A DNA stretch of 43,103 nt from an uncultured Acetatifactor sp. (GCA_910586515.1 CAJUGL010000030.1:1-43103), one strand, 5' to 3'. Counted from the stretch's first letter, positions 24,045 to 33,332 are shown. Notes: generated from the letters alone by a model not told the origin. A program made the numbers and translations.

Positions 24045-24965
24045 TTACCACAGCTTCTCGGGATAGGCGCCTGACGCAATCAGCGCTTTCAGCGAATTCA
24101 CCACCGCCTCTTTGTCCTCCCTGTACGTAACCCCAAACCATTTATCCGGCGTCTCCAGGACTTTCACCGTGGCTTTGCCCTCTGCCAGCGCCTGATTGAT
24201 CACACCCGGAAGCAGGTACTCGGATTTAATATCCCCCTCCTTAAGTCCGGACAAAAATTCCGGGAACCCGGCTTCCAGCTCATTCAAAAATGCCCCGGGC
24301 AGCCCCCACATATTCATGGACGCATAGCAGCCTCCGTCTACAGGCACCGGATTTCCCTCTACGTCCGCCGCCTTCATCTGCCCGTCCACACACTGAATAT
24401 CGTAAGTCTCCGTGACGGCTTCCAGACAGCCCTTTTCATCCACCCTGCACACACCTCTGGTCACTCCGCCGTTCTCGCTCAGCGTATTGGAGAGGATAAA
24501 TCCGCCCATACACAAGTCATAGCAATCGCCCTCGTCCCGCATCTCATTGACCATGTACTCGTGAATCTTCTTAAATCCTTCTTTTCCGTAATAATCATCT
24601 GCGTTGATCACCATGAAAGGCTCATTGACCAGCCCCTTGACACTCAGCACAGCCTGGCCTGTCCCCCAGGGCTTCTTCCTGCCCTCCGGCAGAACGAACC
24701 CCTCGGGCAGATTGTCCAGTTCCTGATAGGCATACTTCACATGAGTCACCTTCTCAATCCGATTGCCCACCACTTCCCGAAAATCCTTTTCCAGATCCCT
24801 GCGGATAATGAATACCACCTTGTTGAACCCTGCCTGCAGAGCGTCATAGATGGAATAATCCATAATAATCTCTCCGTTTGGTCCCACGGGCTCCAGCTGC
24901 TTAATCCCGCCGCCGAACCTGCTTCCTATTCCCGCTGCCATAATCACTAATGTTGTGTCTCTCAT
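24045..24965 (-). CDS. Sugar-phosphate nucleotidyltransferase family protein
   Basis: The 306-residue GT-A fold protein starts with the nucleotide-binding loop LVIMAAGIGSRFGGGIKQLEP (about 6-26) and carries VINADDYYG (about 119-127), where the Asp pair binds metal and sugar nucleotide. The rest fits the NTP_transferase superfamily. It would join a sugar-1-phosphate to an NTP; the substrate cannot be assigned. The ATG at 24965 follows AAGGAGAGG. An open frame extends 83 codons upstream into the methyltransferase gene in another frame and is rejected. It lies 97 nt downstream of the RlmD-like gene. Confidence 0.87.
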   Translation of the reverse strand: MRDTTLVIMAAGIGSRFGGGIKQLEPVGPNGEIIMDYSIYDALQAGFNKVVFIIRRDLEKDFREVVGNRIEKVTHVKYAYQELDNLPEGFVLPEGRKKPWGTGQAVLSVKGLVNEPFMVINADDYYGKEGFKKIHEYMVNEMRDEGDCYDLCMGGFILSNTLSENGGVTRGVCRVDEKGCLEAVTETYDIQCVDGQMKAADVEGNPVPVDGGCYASMNMWGLPGAFLNELEAGFPEFLSGLKEGDIKSEYLLPGVINQALAEGKATVKVLETPDKWFGVTYREDKEAVVNSLKALIASGAYPEKLW

Positions 24966-25062
24966 AAAACCTCTCCTTGTCACCGTCTTTGTTTTACATG
25001 GGTTTACCTGCAACACGAAAATACACAACCGTTCAGACAGGGCGCTGAACCGTCGCGAATAT

Positions 25063-26475
25063 TCAGCTTCTGCGGCGCAGCAGGCATATGGTCTCCACAT
25101 TTGCCGTCCAGGGAAACTGGTCCACAGCCGCCGCCCGCTCCACAATATAGCCCCCGTCCAGAAACGTCTCCAAATCCCGCACAAGGCTGGTGGGCTTGCA
25201 GGATATGTAGACAATGCGCTCTACGCCGTAAGACAGAATCTTGGGCAGAGCTTTTGGGTGAATACCGTCCCTGGGCGGGTCCAGCACAATAAGATCCGGC
25301 TTCTCCTCCAGAGAATCCAGCACCTTCAGCACATCTCCGGCGATAAATGTACAATTGTCCAGTCCGTTCTCCCTGGCGTTCCTGGCTGCGGCCTCCACGG
25401 CCTCCTCCACAATTTCCACACCCACCACCTTTCTGGCTGTGGAAGCCATCAGCTGCGCTATTGTGCCCGTGCCGCTGTACAGATCGAACACCAGTTTACC
25501 CCTGGCGCCGTCCTCCAGCTCGTCCACATAGGTCCGCACCATCCCGTAGAGTACCTCCGCCCCCCGGGTATTGGTCTGAAAAAAAGAGAAAATCGAGATC
25601 TTGAATCGAAGATTCAGCAATTCTTCATAAAAATAATCCCGCCCGTAGAGCACTTCCGTACGATCGCTGCGCACCACGTCCGCCAGGGAGTCATTGGTTA
25701 TATGCAGAATTCCGGCAAAATGTCCCTTCAGTTTCCCTTCCCTTTCCAACCTCAGCAGACAATCCGAAAATCCCTCCTCCAGCTTCCTCTCCTCCACCCC
25801 GGACGGCACCTGGGATGAAGTCACCAGCGCGGCAAGAATCTCCCCTGTGCGCGCGGCCTTGCGCACCACCAGATGCCGCAGATATCCCTCGTGCCGGAGC
25901 CTGTGATAATAGGAAATCTTTACCGGCCCGGAGGCGAAGTAGTCCAGAGCCTGCCGCAAAATCAGGCGGTAATCCCCGTCCACAATGCGGCATCCGCCCA
26001 CTGTCACCACATCGTAAAAGCTCCCCCGCCTGTGCATGCCCAGAGCCAGCGGACCGTCCTTCACCTCGTCGCCGAAAGAAAATTCCATTTTATTGCGGTA
26101 TTCCAGAACCGCAGGACTCCCCTTTATCCCATCCCACTGCCATGCCCCCTGCCTTCCCAGACAGCTGTCCAACAGACGTTTTACCTGCTCCCCTTTCAGG
26201 CGCAGCTGTTCCTCATAGGGCAGGGAGAGATAGGCGCATCCTCCGCATATCCCAAAATGGGAACACGGGGCGTCTCCCTCAAGAGGTGATTTTTCCAGCA
26301 CCTCCATCAGACGGCCTTCCGCCTTCCCATTCCGCACTTTATGGATGCTGAGCTTTATTTTCTGACCGGGCAGGCTGTTTTTCACGATGACGGGGCCTTC
26401 TTCCGTGCGCGCGACACCTCTGTTGGGAAAATCTACCCGTTCGACTGCGGCCTCGTACACCTGTCCTTTCTTCAT
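25063..26475 (-). CDS. 23S rRNA (uracil-5-)-methyltransferase, RlmD/RumA type
   Basis: SAM-dependent methyltransferase of the TrmA/RumA family. It has an N-terminal TRAM domain (about 1-60), the four [4Fe-4S] cysteines (Cys71, Cys77, Cys80, Cys162) in the pattern CSHFGICGGCAY and GGCRI, SAM-binding DLYSGTGTI, and the catalytic region DPPRDGIHPKAL then YISCKP with the nucleophilic cysteine. In Firmicutes such enzymes may modify one or two 23S rRNA uridines (RlmCD type), so the exact target is open. The ATG follows GAAGGAG. It starts 4 nt after the stop of the small acidic membrane protein, indicating co-transcription. Confidence 0.94.
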   Translation of the reverse strand: MKKGQVYEAAVERVDFPNRGVARTEEGPVIVKNSLPGQKIKLSIHKVRNGKAEGRLMEVLEKSPLEGDAPCSHFGICGGCAYLSLPYEEQLRLKGEQVKRLLDSCLGRQGAWQWDGIKGSPAVLEYRNKMEFSFGDEVKDGPLALGMHRRGSFYDVVTVGGCRIVDGDYRLILRQALDYFASGPVKISYYHRLRHEGYLRHLVVRKAARTGEILAALVTSSQVPSGVEERKLEEGFSDCLLRLEREGKLKGHFAGILHITNDSLADVVRSDRTEVLYGRDYFYEELLNLRFKISIFSFFQTNTRGAEVLYGMVRTYVDELEDGARGKLVFDLYSGTGTIAQLMASTARKVVGVEIVEEAVEAAARNARENGLDNCTFIAGDVLKVLDSLEEKPDLIVLDPPRDGIHPKALPKILSYGVERIVYISCKPTSLVRDLETFLDGGYIVERAAAVDQFPWTANVETICLLRRRS

Positions 26476-26479
26476 CCGC

Positions 26480-26758
26480 TCAGTTCTCTCCTTCGTCTAC
26501 AAAGAAATCGTCTTCGTCTTCCTCTGCGTCCTCGTCCTCATCCTCATCCTCAAATTCGTCCTCGAATTCATCCTCAAAGTCCTCCAGATAACGGGGATTC
26601 AGATAACGGTAAACCCCATATGCGATGGCTGCCACTGCCGCTACCGCGCCGATTACGGCCAGAACCCACAGGACTTTCCTGCACTCCTTCTCCTCTTCCC
26701 TCTTCCCCAGCAGATCGTTTAATCTGGCCATATCAATCAGATTCTCAATTCTGTTCAT
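26480..26758 (-). CDS. Small single-pass membrane protein with acidic tail
   Basis: A 92-residue protein with a helical N-terminus (MNRIENLIDMARLNDLLGKR), one membrane helix (about 29-48, VLWVLAVIGAVAAVAAIAYG) and a strongly acidic C-terminus in which over half of the last 35 residues are Asp or Glu. I do not recognise a named family with certainty, but similar proteins occur in Lachnospiraceae. The ATG has GGAGG 7 nt upstream and the gene is tightly followed by the rRNA methyltransferase, so it is real. Topology would place the acidic tail outside if the N-terminus is inside. Confidence 0.82.
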   Translation of the reverse strand: MNRIENLIDMARLNDLLGKREEEKECRKVLWVLAVIGAVAAVAAIAYGVYRYLNPRYLEDFEDEFEDEFEDEDEDEDAEEDEDDFFVDEGEN

Positions 26759-26847
26759 AAGACTACCTCCATACCGCAGATATTCTGCCTTTATTTTTGC
26801 AATGTTTTTGCCTATGTCAATATTTTACCACATTCATAAAAAAAATA

Positions 26848-29184
26848 CTACAATCTTTTCAATTTTGCAAAGGATGCATACATAATTTTTTGTCCGGCTT
26901 TGTCGAAATTCACCGTTATCTTGTAATCCCGGTTCTCCCGGTCAATATGCAGGACTTCCCCCTCGCCGTATTTCACATGGGATACCCGGTCTCCCACATC
27001 ATAGGTAAGCGCCTCCGGGGCCTGGTAGGCGCCTCCCCTGGATATCCCTGCCAGCTGATTCAGACTTCCCATCCCCTTTGCGATAAAGGGCTTGTCCGCC
27101 TTGACTGCCGCTTTGGGACGGACAATCGCCCTGGGCCTATACCCCGAAGCGCCTCCGTCCTCCCCGCTTTCCGTCCGTCCGGCTCCCGGCGAAGCCGCTT
27201 TCTCCGAATCTCCCTGTTCAAGAGTCCCTGACCTGCTTTTCCGTCCGCAAGAAAAGGCATCGCGCCCCAGCAGCTCAGCGGGAATTTCTTCCACGAAACG
27301 GCTCACGGAATAATACTGGGTCTCCCCTCTGATCATCCGCATCCGGGCACAGGTCAGGGTAAGTTCATCCTTTGCTCTGGTGATGCCCACATAGGCCAGC
27401 CGCCTCTCTTCCTCTAGTTCCCCCGGGTCATCGGAAGCAGCCGCCAGATAAGCCGGAAACAGCCCCTCCTCCATCCCCGCCAGATAAACATGGGAGAATT
27501 CCAGCCCCTTGGCGGAATGCAGCGTCATCAGGAGCACCCTGTCGTCGCTGCCGTCCACATTGTCAATATCCGCTACCAGAGCCACTTCCTCGAGAAACGC
27601 GGTAAGGGTTGCTTCCTCATGGCATTGGGCATAGGTGACCGCCTTGGTGATCAGCTCATCCACATTGGAGATCCTGTCCTCGCCGCCCTCGTCGTCATAA
27701 TCCCGAATGTACTCCTCATATCCGGTGAGTTCCACAATCTCCCGGATCAGCTCCGCTATGGTCATGTGTGAACTCGCCTCCCGAAGCCTGCCGATCAATT
27801 CCACAAAAGACCTGATCTTGGGCAGCGCTCTGGACAGTCCGTCAATCTCTCCCGCCCGCTCCATGGCTTCGTACAGCCCGATACCGTAAAGTCTGGCGTA
27901 ATCTTCCGCTTTCTCCAATGTCGTATTGCCGATTCCGCGCCTGGGCACATTGATAATACGCCTCACCGCCACATCGTCCCTGCCGCTGCCTATGGTCTTC
28001 AGATAGGCCAGGATATCCTTAATCTCCATTCTGGAGTAAAAGTTTGTACCTCCTACCACATTATATGGCACGCCTTCCATAATCATTCGTTCTTCCAGCA
28101 GACGGGCCTGGGCATTGGTTCTGAACAGCACGGCGCATTCTCTGTATTCCGCCTCCTTCTTCCCTACCTTCCCGCAGATGTCTCCGGCGATAAATTCCGC
28201 CTCCTCATAGGCGCTGTCAAACTGGCGGAACCGAATCGGCTTTCCTCCACTGCGGTTTGTCCAGAGCGCTTTCTCCTTCCGTCCGCGATTATTGCGGATA
28301 ACCGCGTTCGCCGCATCCAGAATACATTGGGTGGAACGGTAATTCTGTTCCAGCCTGATGGACACGGCCTCCGGAAAATACTGTTCAAAATCCAGGATAT
28401 TTCGGATATTCGCCCCTCTGAATTTATAGATGGACTGATCGTCGTCGCCCACCACACAGATATTCCGATACTTGTCCGCCAACAGCCTCACCAGCTCAAA
28501 CTGAGCGGTGTTGGTATCCTGATATTCATCCACCATAATATATTGAAAACGGTCCTGATAAGAATCCAGCACCTCGGGACAGCTCCTGAACAACTCCACT
28601 GTCTTTACGATAATATCGTCAAAGTCCAGGGCATTATTGGCCTGCAGCGTTTCCTGATACTCTCTGTAAACCTTTGCCTGGACAGCCCTGTTGAAATCCC
28701 CCTGAGCCTCCCTTTCGAACTGCTCCACCGTCACCAGTTCGTCCTTTGCGGAAGACACAGCTCTGAGCAGGCTGCGCTCCCTGTACACCTTGGGATCCAG
28801 ATCAAGATACTTCAGCACCCTCTTCATCACAGTCTTCTGATCGTCCGCGTCATAGATGGTGAATGCGTTGTCATAACCTATCTTGTCGATATATCGTCTA
28901 AGTATACGCACACAGGCGGAATGAAACGTGGAAACCCACACCTGACCGCCTCCATAGCCCACCAGCTTGTCCACTCGCTCCCGCATCTCTCCGGCCGCCT
29001 TGTTGGTAAAAGTGATCGCCAGAATATTCCACGGCTTCACCCCCATCTCGTCGATGAGATAAGCAATGCGGTGGGTGAGCACCCTGGTCTTGCCGCTCCC
29101 CGCGCCTGCCAGCAGCAGCAAAGGCCCCTCCGTGTGCAGCACCGCCTCCTTTTGTTCCTTATTCAAAGTGTCGTATATACTCAT
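26848..29184 (-). CDS. pcrA: ATP-dependent DNA helicase PcrA/UvrD
   Basis: Superfamily 1A 3'-5' helicase for nucleotide-excision repair and removal of roadblocks. The 778-residue protein has the SF1 motifs: Q motif LNKEQKEAV, Walker A AGAGSGKT (26-33), motif Ia ITFTNKAA, motif II DEYQDTN, motif III VVGDDDQSIYKFRGA, motif IV QNYRST, motif V LMTLHSAKGLEF and motif VI EERRLAYVGITRAK. The C-terminal Tudor-like domain (YDVGDRVSHVKYGEGEVLHI) is typical of PcrA and contacts RNA polymerase. A linker of about 60 residues rich in Gly, Ser and Ala precedes it. The ATG follows AGAAAGG, 24 nt after the stop of the SPFH gene. Confidence 0.97.
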   Translation of the reverse strand: MSIYDTLNKEQKEAVLHTEGPLLLLAGAGSGKTRVLTHRIAYLIDEMGVKPWNILAITFTNKAAGEMRERVDKLVGYGGGQVWVSTFHSACVRILRRYIDKIGYDNAFTIYDADDQKTVMKRVLKYLDLDPKVYRERSLLRAVSSAKDELVTVEQFEREAQGDFNRAVQAKVYREYQETLQANNALDFDDIIVKTVELFRSCPEVLDSYQDRFQYIMVDEYQDTNTAQFELVRLLADKYRNICVVGDDDQSIYKFRGANIRNILDFEQYFPEAVSIRLEQNYRSTQCILDAANAVIRNNRGRKEKALWTNRSGGKPIRFRQFDSAYEEAEFIAGDICGKVGKKEAEYRECAVLFRTNAQARLLEERMIMEGVPYNVVGGTNFYSRMEIKDILAYLKTIGSGRDDVAVRRIINVPRRGIGNTTLEKAEDYARLYGIGLYEAMERAGEIDGLSRALPKIRSFVELIGRLREASSHMTIAELIREIVELTGYEEYIRDYDDEGGEDRISNVDELITKAVTYAQCHEEATLTAFLEEVALVADIDNVDGSDDRVLLMTLHSAKGLEFSHVYLAGMEEGLFPAYLAAASDDPGELEEERRLAYVGITRAKDELTLTCARMRMIRGETQYYSVSRFVEEIPAELLGRDAFSCGRKSRSGTLEQGDSEKAASPGAGRTESGEDGGASGYRPRAIVRPKAAVKADKPFIAKGMGSLNQLAGISRGGAYQAPEALTYDVGDRVSHVKYGEGEVLHIDRENRDYKITVNFDKAGQKIMYASFAKLKRL

Positions 29185-29208
29185 GTAAATCCTTTCTCTC
29201 TGCCCTGT

Positions 29209-30552
29209 CTACCTTATTCTGTCCTTCCCGTCAAACACATCCCCGCACTCAGGACAGAATTTCGGCGGATGCGCCGGGTCTTCCGGTTCCCACCCGCATT
29301 TGTCGCATTTATACAGGGGCGCTCCCTCCGGCCGCTTTGCCCCGCATTCGGTACAGAATTTTCCCTGATTCACCGCGCCGCAGCCGCAGGTCCAGCCGGC
29401 ATCCGCGGGCTTGGGGCTGCCGCATTCCATACAGAACTTTCCCCTGTTGTCGGCATGGCCGCATTGACAGGTCCACCCCAGCACCGGACCGCCTTCTCCC
29501 CCGCTCTTTCCCCCGGCTGCGCCGTTCTGAGCCGCCTGATTTTGAGCCGCGCCCATGGCAAAGAGAGAAGCCGCGTCCATCCCCCCGGCTTTGCCCGCCA
29601 TATTCATCCCCGCGAAAGCCATCATGGGACCCGCGGCCGTATTGGCGGCAGCCGCTCTCATGGCATCCGCCTGGGCGCCCACCAGAGTGGCTGCTGCCAT
29701 ATTGGCATTGCGCATGGTTGCGGTGGTTTGAAGTTCGCTGATCTTCCTGGCGATATCTTCCGGCATGGAAGGCGGGTTCATGGTCATGCTGACTACCACA
29801 ATGCCGCGGAGTTTTTCCCATTTGCTTGACAGTTCGGCGTTCACCGCCTCCACAAGTTCCGTCACATGATACGGAATATCGGACACGCGCACACGGAGCC
29901 GGCCGATTTTCCCCAGCGCAGGCTGCATTGCCGTCATCAGCTCAGCCTTCATCTGATTCCCGATCTCGCTCCGGCTGTAGCTGTCGGCCACATTTCCGCA
30001 GACATTCTGGTAAAACAGCAGCGGATCCGTAATGCGGAAGGAATAGGAACCGTTGCAGCGAATAGTGACATCCATATCCAGCCCGATATTGTCGTCTATG
30101 TAGCGGAAAGGAATAGGCGTGGCCGTCCCGTAAAGATTATTCATGATTTCCTTTGTATTGAAAAAATAAACTCTCTGATCCTTACCCGCGCTTCCGCCGA
30201 AGGCAATTCTTTTGCCGATGGTCTTGAATGTGTTCTTGAGATTCTCTCCCAAATCGCCGTAGAACAGACTGGGCTCGGTAGAATTGTCATAGACAAACTC
30301 ACCCGCCTCGGCGCAGAATTCCACAATGCCTCCCTGCTCCACGATAATCATGCACTGCCCATCATTGACCGCCACAATGGAGCCGTTGGAGATCACATTG
30401 TCCGCGCCCTTGTTTCCGCCCCGGCCTCCTGCCTTTCTCCGCCCTCTGGCCACCAAAATGTCATTGGAGAGCGCGTCACAGTAAAAATATTCTCTCCATT
30501 GATCAGCCATCATTGAGCTGATGGCATCTTTTGCCGCTCTGATCAGTCCCAT
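29209..30552 (-). CDS. SPFH-domain protein with three zinc ribbons (YdjI-like)
   Basis: The first about 280 residues form an SPFH/band-7-like domain of the 'virion core protein' (YdjI) family: MGLIRAAKDAISSMMADQWREYFYCDAL at the N-terminus, then GQCMIIVEQGGIVEF and FNTKEIMNNLYGTATPIPF. A Gly/Ala/Met-rich linker follows, then three zinc ribbons in tandem: CQCG..FCMECG, CGCG..FCTECG and CDKCGW..FCPECG. In Bacillus, YdjI is linked to membrane stress proteins such as PspA. The GGGAGGA site is too close to the first ATG at 30558 but well placed for the one at 30552, which also matches relatives. It is probably co-transcribed with pcrA. Confidence 0.88.
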   Translation of the reverse strand: MGLIRAAKDAISSMMADQWREYFYCDALSNDILVARGRRKAGGRGGNKGADNVISNGSIVAVNDGQCMIIVEQGGIVEFCAEAGEFVYDNSTEPSLFYGDLGENLKNTFKTIGKRIAFGGSAGKDQRVYFFNTKEIMNNLYGTATPIPFRYIDDNIGLDMDVTIRCNGSYSFRITDPLLFYQNVCGNVADSYSRSEIGNQMKAELMTAMQPALGKIGRLRVRVSDIPYHVTELVEAVNAELSSKWEKLRGIVVVSMTMNPPSMPEDIARKISELQTTATMRNANMAAATLVGAQADAMRAAAANTAAGPMMAFAGMNMAGKAGGMDAASLFAMGAAQNQAAQNGAAGGKSGGEGGPVLGWTCQCGHADNRGKFCMECGSPKPADAGWTCGCGAVNQGKFCTECGAKRPEGAPLYKCDKCGWEPEDPAHPPKFCPECGDVFDGKDRIR

Positions 30553-30607
30553 ACTCATGTCCTCCCGTTTCTTCCTGCTTATGTTGTCTTTTTACTGCCT
30601 TCAGTCT

Positions 30608-30645
30608 CTTCTCAACCTAACAGGCTCTTCTTAACCTATCAGACT
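30608..30645. repeat. Tandem 19-bp imperfect repeat
   Basis: CTTCTCAACCTAACAGGCT is followed directly by CTTCTTAACCTATCAGACT (16 of 19 identical). It lies in the intergenic region upstream of the SPFH gene (minus). The rest of 30559-30856 holds promoters only. Confidence 0.6.
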
Positions 30646-30784
30646 CCTCATCATTTTATGTCCAGGCCCGGCCTGACATCAGACTCATCTTAATTCAGTC
30701 TCTTTATCGTCTGCTCTGATACTTCGACCCCCAGTTTATTCTAACAAATTTTTCCCGTTCCCTCAACTGGTTTTACAAAATATC

Positions 30785-30813
30785 TTTACAAATGAAAAGT
30801 TTTGGACTAAACT
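30785..30813 (+). promoter_or_regulatory. Promoter of the Cys-rich HTH gene
   Basis: -35 TTTACA (30785-30790), 17-nt spacer, -10 TAAACT (30808-30813). A TATAACT just downstream is an alternative -10. Confidence 0.5.
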
Positions 30814-30856
30814 ATAACTGAAATGAATGCCCGCAAGACGGGGAAGGGATATATTA

Positions 30857-31345
30857 ATGGGAAAAAAAGCTACAAAAGCCGCTGACAATATGTATTATCT
30901 GGCACGTTCGGAAGCTGCCGAAACCAATCCTGACTTTTCCAGCCGTGAGAAAGCGGCCGAAATCATCGGGATTGACCGCACCAGACTGGCCCGCATAGAG
31001 CTGGACACCATTCCTCCCTATCCGGAGGAAGTCAAGGCCATGGCCTCCGCCTATAATGTACCTGAACTCTGCAATACCTACTGCGCCCGGGAATGCCCCA
31101 TCGGAAAAAACAATGTGCGGGAAGTTTCCATAGACGATTTCGACAGACTGGCCCTGAAAGTATTAGGCTCCCTGAAGGATATTGACGCCCTGCGCGCCTC
31201 TCTGATCGCCATCTCCGAAGACGGTGTCATCGCGGAAAACGAGCGCCCCGCCTTCCAGAAAATATTGGATTCCCTGGAAAAAATCAGCACAAACGCAAAG
31301 GCATTACGGCTGTGGGCCATCAAAAATATACGGATGACTGACTAA
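30857..31345 (+). CDS. HTH regulator with central Cys-rich motif
   Basis: The 162-residue protein has an N-terminal XRE-like HTH (about 5-70: EKAAEIIGIDRTRLARIELD and PPYPEEVKAMASAYN), a central motif CNTYCARECPIG with three cysteines, and a helical C-terminal half with conserved-looking charge. The spacing C-x3-C-x3-C could bind a metal or Fe-S cluster, or act as a redox switch; this is inference. I use the ATG at 30857 behind GGGGAAGGG; the open frame extends 10 codons further upstream without a site. The gene is alone on its transcript. The target is unknown. Confidence 0.85.
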   Translation: MGKKATKAADNMYYLARSEAAETNPDFSSREKAAEIIGIDRTRLARIELDTIPPYPEEVKAMASAYNVPELCNTYCARECPIGKNNVREVSIDDFDRLALKVLGSLKDIDALRASLIAISEDGVIAENERPAFQKILDSLEKISTNAKALRLWAIKNIRMTD

Positions 31346-31347
31346 AC

Positions 31348-31372
31348 GCCTGCGGCATTCCGCGCCGCAGGC
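31348..31372. terminator. GC-rich hairpin between convergent genes
   Basis: GCCTGCGG (31348-31355) pairs with CCGCAGGC (31365-31372). There is no T-run on either side, so termination would be weak or the hairpin protects a 3' end. Confidence 0.45.
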
Positions 31373-31384
31373 AGAATAAACGGA

Positions 31385-31816
31385 CTACTTCGCCGCCTTT
31401 TCGGCAAATTCCTTTGTCACCAGATCCTCATAAGGCACCTTCTTCTCCAGCACTCCCGAATCCACCAAAATATTCTGCAGCAGCTCGAATGCGTCCTCCT
31501 GGAAAATCAAGTCGCTCTTCCACGTATCCTGTGCGTAATAACGTTCAACTATAGTCGTAAGCGTGCTGATATCCGTCTCGGGAAACTGAGGCGAAATCAC
31601 CTTGGCAATTTCCTCAGGCTTGTGCTCCCGGACATATTCCATGCCTCTCTGCAGCGCATTCGTGAAAGCCTGGACTGTATCTCTGTTTTTCTCCAGGAAA
31701 CTTTTCTTTGCGGAAAATGACGTATAAGGCACATAACCGGAATCCTCTCCCAGTGATGCCACCACATAGCCTTCTCCCTTCTCTTCCAGGGCCGTTGCGT
31801 GAGGTTCGAATTCCAC
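31385..31816 (-). pseudogene. C-terminal remnant of ABC transporter substrate-binding protein (SsuA/TauA/NMT1-like)
   Basis: The frame encodes only the C-terminal about 143 residues of a periplasmic-type binding protein: FEPHATALEEKGEGYVVASL, GYVPYTSFSAKKSF, then FTNALQRGMEYVREHKPEEI, TLTTIVERYYAQDTWK and YEDLVTKEFAEKAA. Full members of this nitrate/sulfonate/taurine/thiamine-precursor family have over 300 residues and a lipoprotein signal. Upstream, the frame is open for only about 12 more codons before a TGA near 31850, and no N-terminal half is seen in any frame. No permease or ATPase gene is adjacent. The likely explanation is a deletion that joined this end to the promoter region of the MFS gene. 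There is no plausible ribosome binding site. Confidence 0.8.
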
Positions 31817-32039
31817 AGTGAAGAATCGCTTACTACACCCCGAAAATCAATAACCTCGTATTATAAAAGGCTTGCATTTTGCTGAAATTGCGAGTACAAT
31901 AACCTATGCCGATATATTCTATTCCAGTTGCATGATATGCCTTGCAGGCCAGTGAGCAGGCGCATACAGGATTCTGTGCGGCTCTGTAATCAGATGAAAT
32001 ATATCGTCTAAAGAAACAAAAAAGGAAACGAGGTACATC

Positions 32040-33332
32040 ATGAAGAACAACAAATGGATACGCGCCGCAATTCCGGCGCTGCTGCTTCACTGCAGCATAG
32101 GTACTGTCTACTGTTGGTCCATATTCAGCCAGGAAATCGCCGATTACATCGGTTTCTCCAAAAGCGCCACCGAATGGGCCTTCAGCTTCGCCATCTTTTT
32201 CCTTGGCATGTCCGCTGCCTTCCTTGGCAATATCGTGGAAAAGGACATCCACAAATCGTCCCTGATCGCCTCCATCTGCTTCGCCTGCGGCATGGCGGGA
32301 ACCGGATTTTTCATCTACTACGGCGGCACCCATCAGCAGAGCCCCCTGGCTCTCATCGGCATCTATCTCTGCTACGGCTTTATCATGGGCATCGGCCTGG
32401 GAACCGGCTATCTGTCCCCTGTAAAGACTCTGATGCTGTGGTTTGAGGACAGAAAAGGACTTGCCACCGGTCTGGCAGTTGCAGGCTTCGGCGCCGCGAA
32501 AGCCATCGCCAGCCCCATCATGCAGGCCATGCTGGACAATCTGGGCGAAGGCGGCATCTACAAAATGTTCCTGATTTTGGCCGTAGTCTATTTTGTCATG
32601 ATGTTTGTGGGACATCTGCTGTTAAAGAAACCCGATACCTGGCATGAGCCCAAGAAGGCCGAGAAGGGCAAGGGAATGATGGATGTCATCAAGTCCAGAC
32701 CCATCACCAATTACGTGGGCATCTGGCTTATGTTCTACATAAACATTACCTGCGGTCTGGCCCTGATCTCCCAGGAGAAAATGATCGTGAAATGTATCGG
32801 TCTGGCGGGCGCTGCAGGAATCATTGCCACAGTATCAGCCATCTTCAACGCAGGCGGCCGTCTGGGCTTCTCCGCATGGGCGGATAAGATGAAGGACAGA
32901 AATACCATTTACAAGCTGATCTTCATCCTCTCCATCGCCTTTACCGGAATCGTCATCCTGACTGGCGGCATCAAAAACGGCGAGGGCAATACCCTGCTGA
33001 TTATCCTGGTACTTGGACTGATCTTTGTAGTAAACGCAGGTTACGGCGGAGGCTTCTCCAACGTGCCCACTCTGCTCTCCGATCATTACGGCATGGGCAA
33101 TATCAGCGCCATCCACGGCCTCACCCTTTCCGCATGGGCCATTGCAGGCCTGACAGGCAACCAGCTTGCCACCTGGATTGTGAACCACACGGGAGAGTTC
33201 TCTGACCATAACGGAATACAGGTTAATCCTGTGGGATACCAGAATGTGCTGTATGTCACCATAGTTCTGTACATCGTGGCGCTGCTGATCAGCCTTTTCC
33301 TGGTGCGTCCTGCCAAGGAAGGAAATAAATAA
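32040..33332 (+). CDS. OFA-family MFS transporter (oxalate/formate antiporter type)
   Basis: The 430-residue protein has twelve predicted membrane helices and the OFA subfamily features: WIRAAIPALLLHCSIGTVYCWSIF at the N-terminus, GLGTGYLSPVKTLMLWFEDRKGLATG around 117-142, and NAGGRLGFSAWADKM around 275-290 (the MFS A-like loop). The central cytoplasmic loop is short and basic. Substrates of the family are small carboxylates such as oxalate, formate or pyruvate; the exact one is unknown. GAGG lies 8 nt upstream of the ATG. It is a single-gene unit ended by a strong terminator; a link to the dicarboxylate genes at 3.3-5.9 kb is possible but unsupported. Confidence 0.92.
   Translation: MKNNKWIRAAIPALLLHCSIGTVYCWSIFSQEIADYIGFSKSATEWAFSFAIFFLGMSAAFLGNIVEKDIHKSSLIASICFACGMAGTGFFIYYGGTHQQSPLALIGIYLCYGFIMGIGLGTGYLSPVKTLMLWFEDRKGLATGLAVAGFGAAKAIASPIMQAMLDNLGEGGIYKMFLILAVVYFVMMFVGHLLLKKPDTWHEPKKAEKGKGMMDVIKSRPITNYVGIWLMFYINITCGLALISQEKMIVKCIGLAGAAGIIATVSAIFNAGGRLGFSAWADKMKDRNTIYKLIFILSIAFTGIVILTGGIKNGEGNTLLIILVLGLIFVVNAGYGGGFSNVPTLLSDHYGMGNISAIHGLTLSAWAIAGLTGNQLATWIVNHTGEFSDHNGIQVNPVGYQNVLYVTIVLYIVALLISLFLVRPAKEGNK

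Noticed and set aside
24966..25214. 83-codon N-terminal extension of the nucleotidyltransferase
   Set aside because: It overlaps the methyltransferase gene in another frame; the family N-terminus and AAGGAG fit the ATG at 24965.
28327..29829. 500-codon plus-strand open frame
   Set aside because: It runs antisense through pcrA and the SPFH gene and has no ribosome binding site or recognisable domain.
31833..32615. Minus-strand frame entering the MFS gene, considered as a missing N-terminal half of the substrate-binding protein
   Set aside because: It is mostly antisense to the MFS gene, is in a different frame, and shows no binding-protein features.
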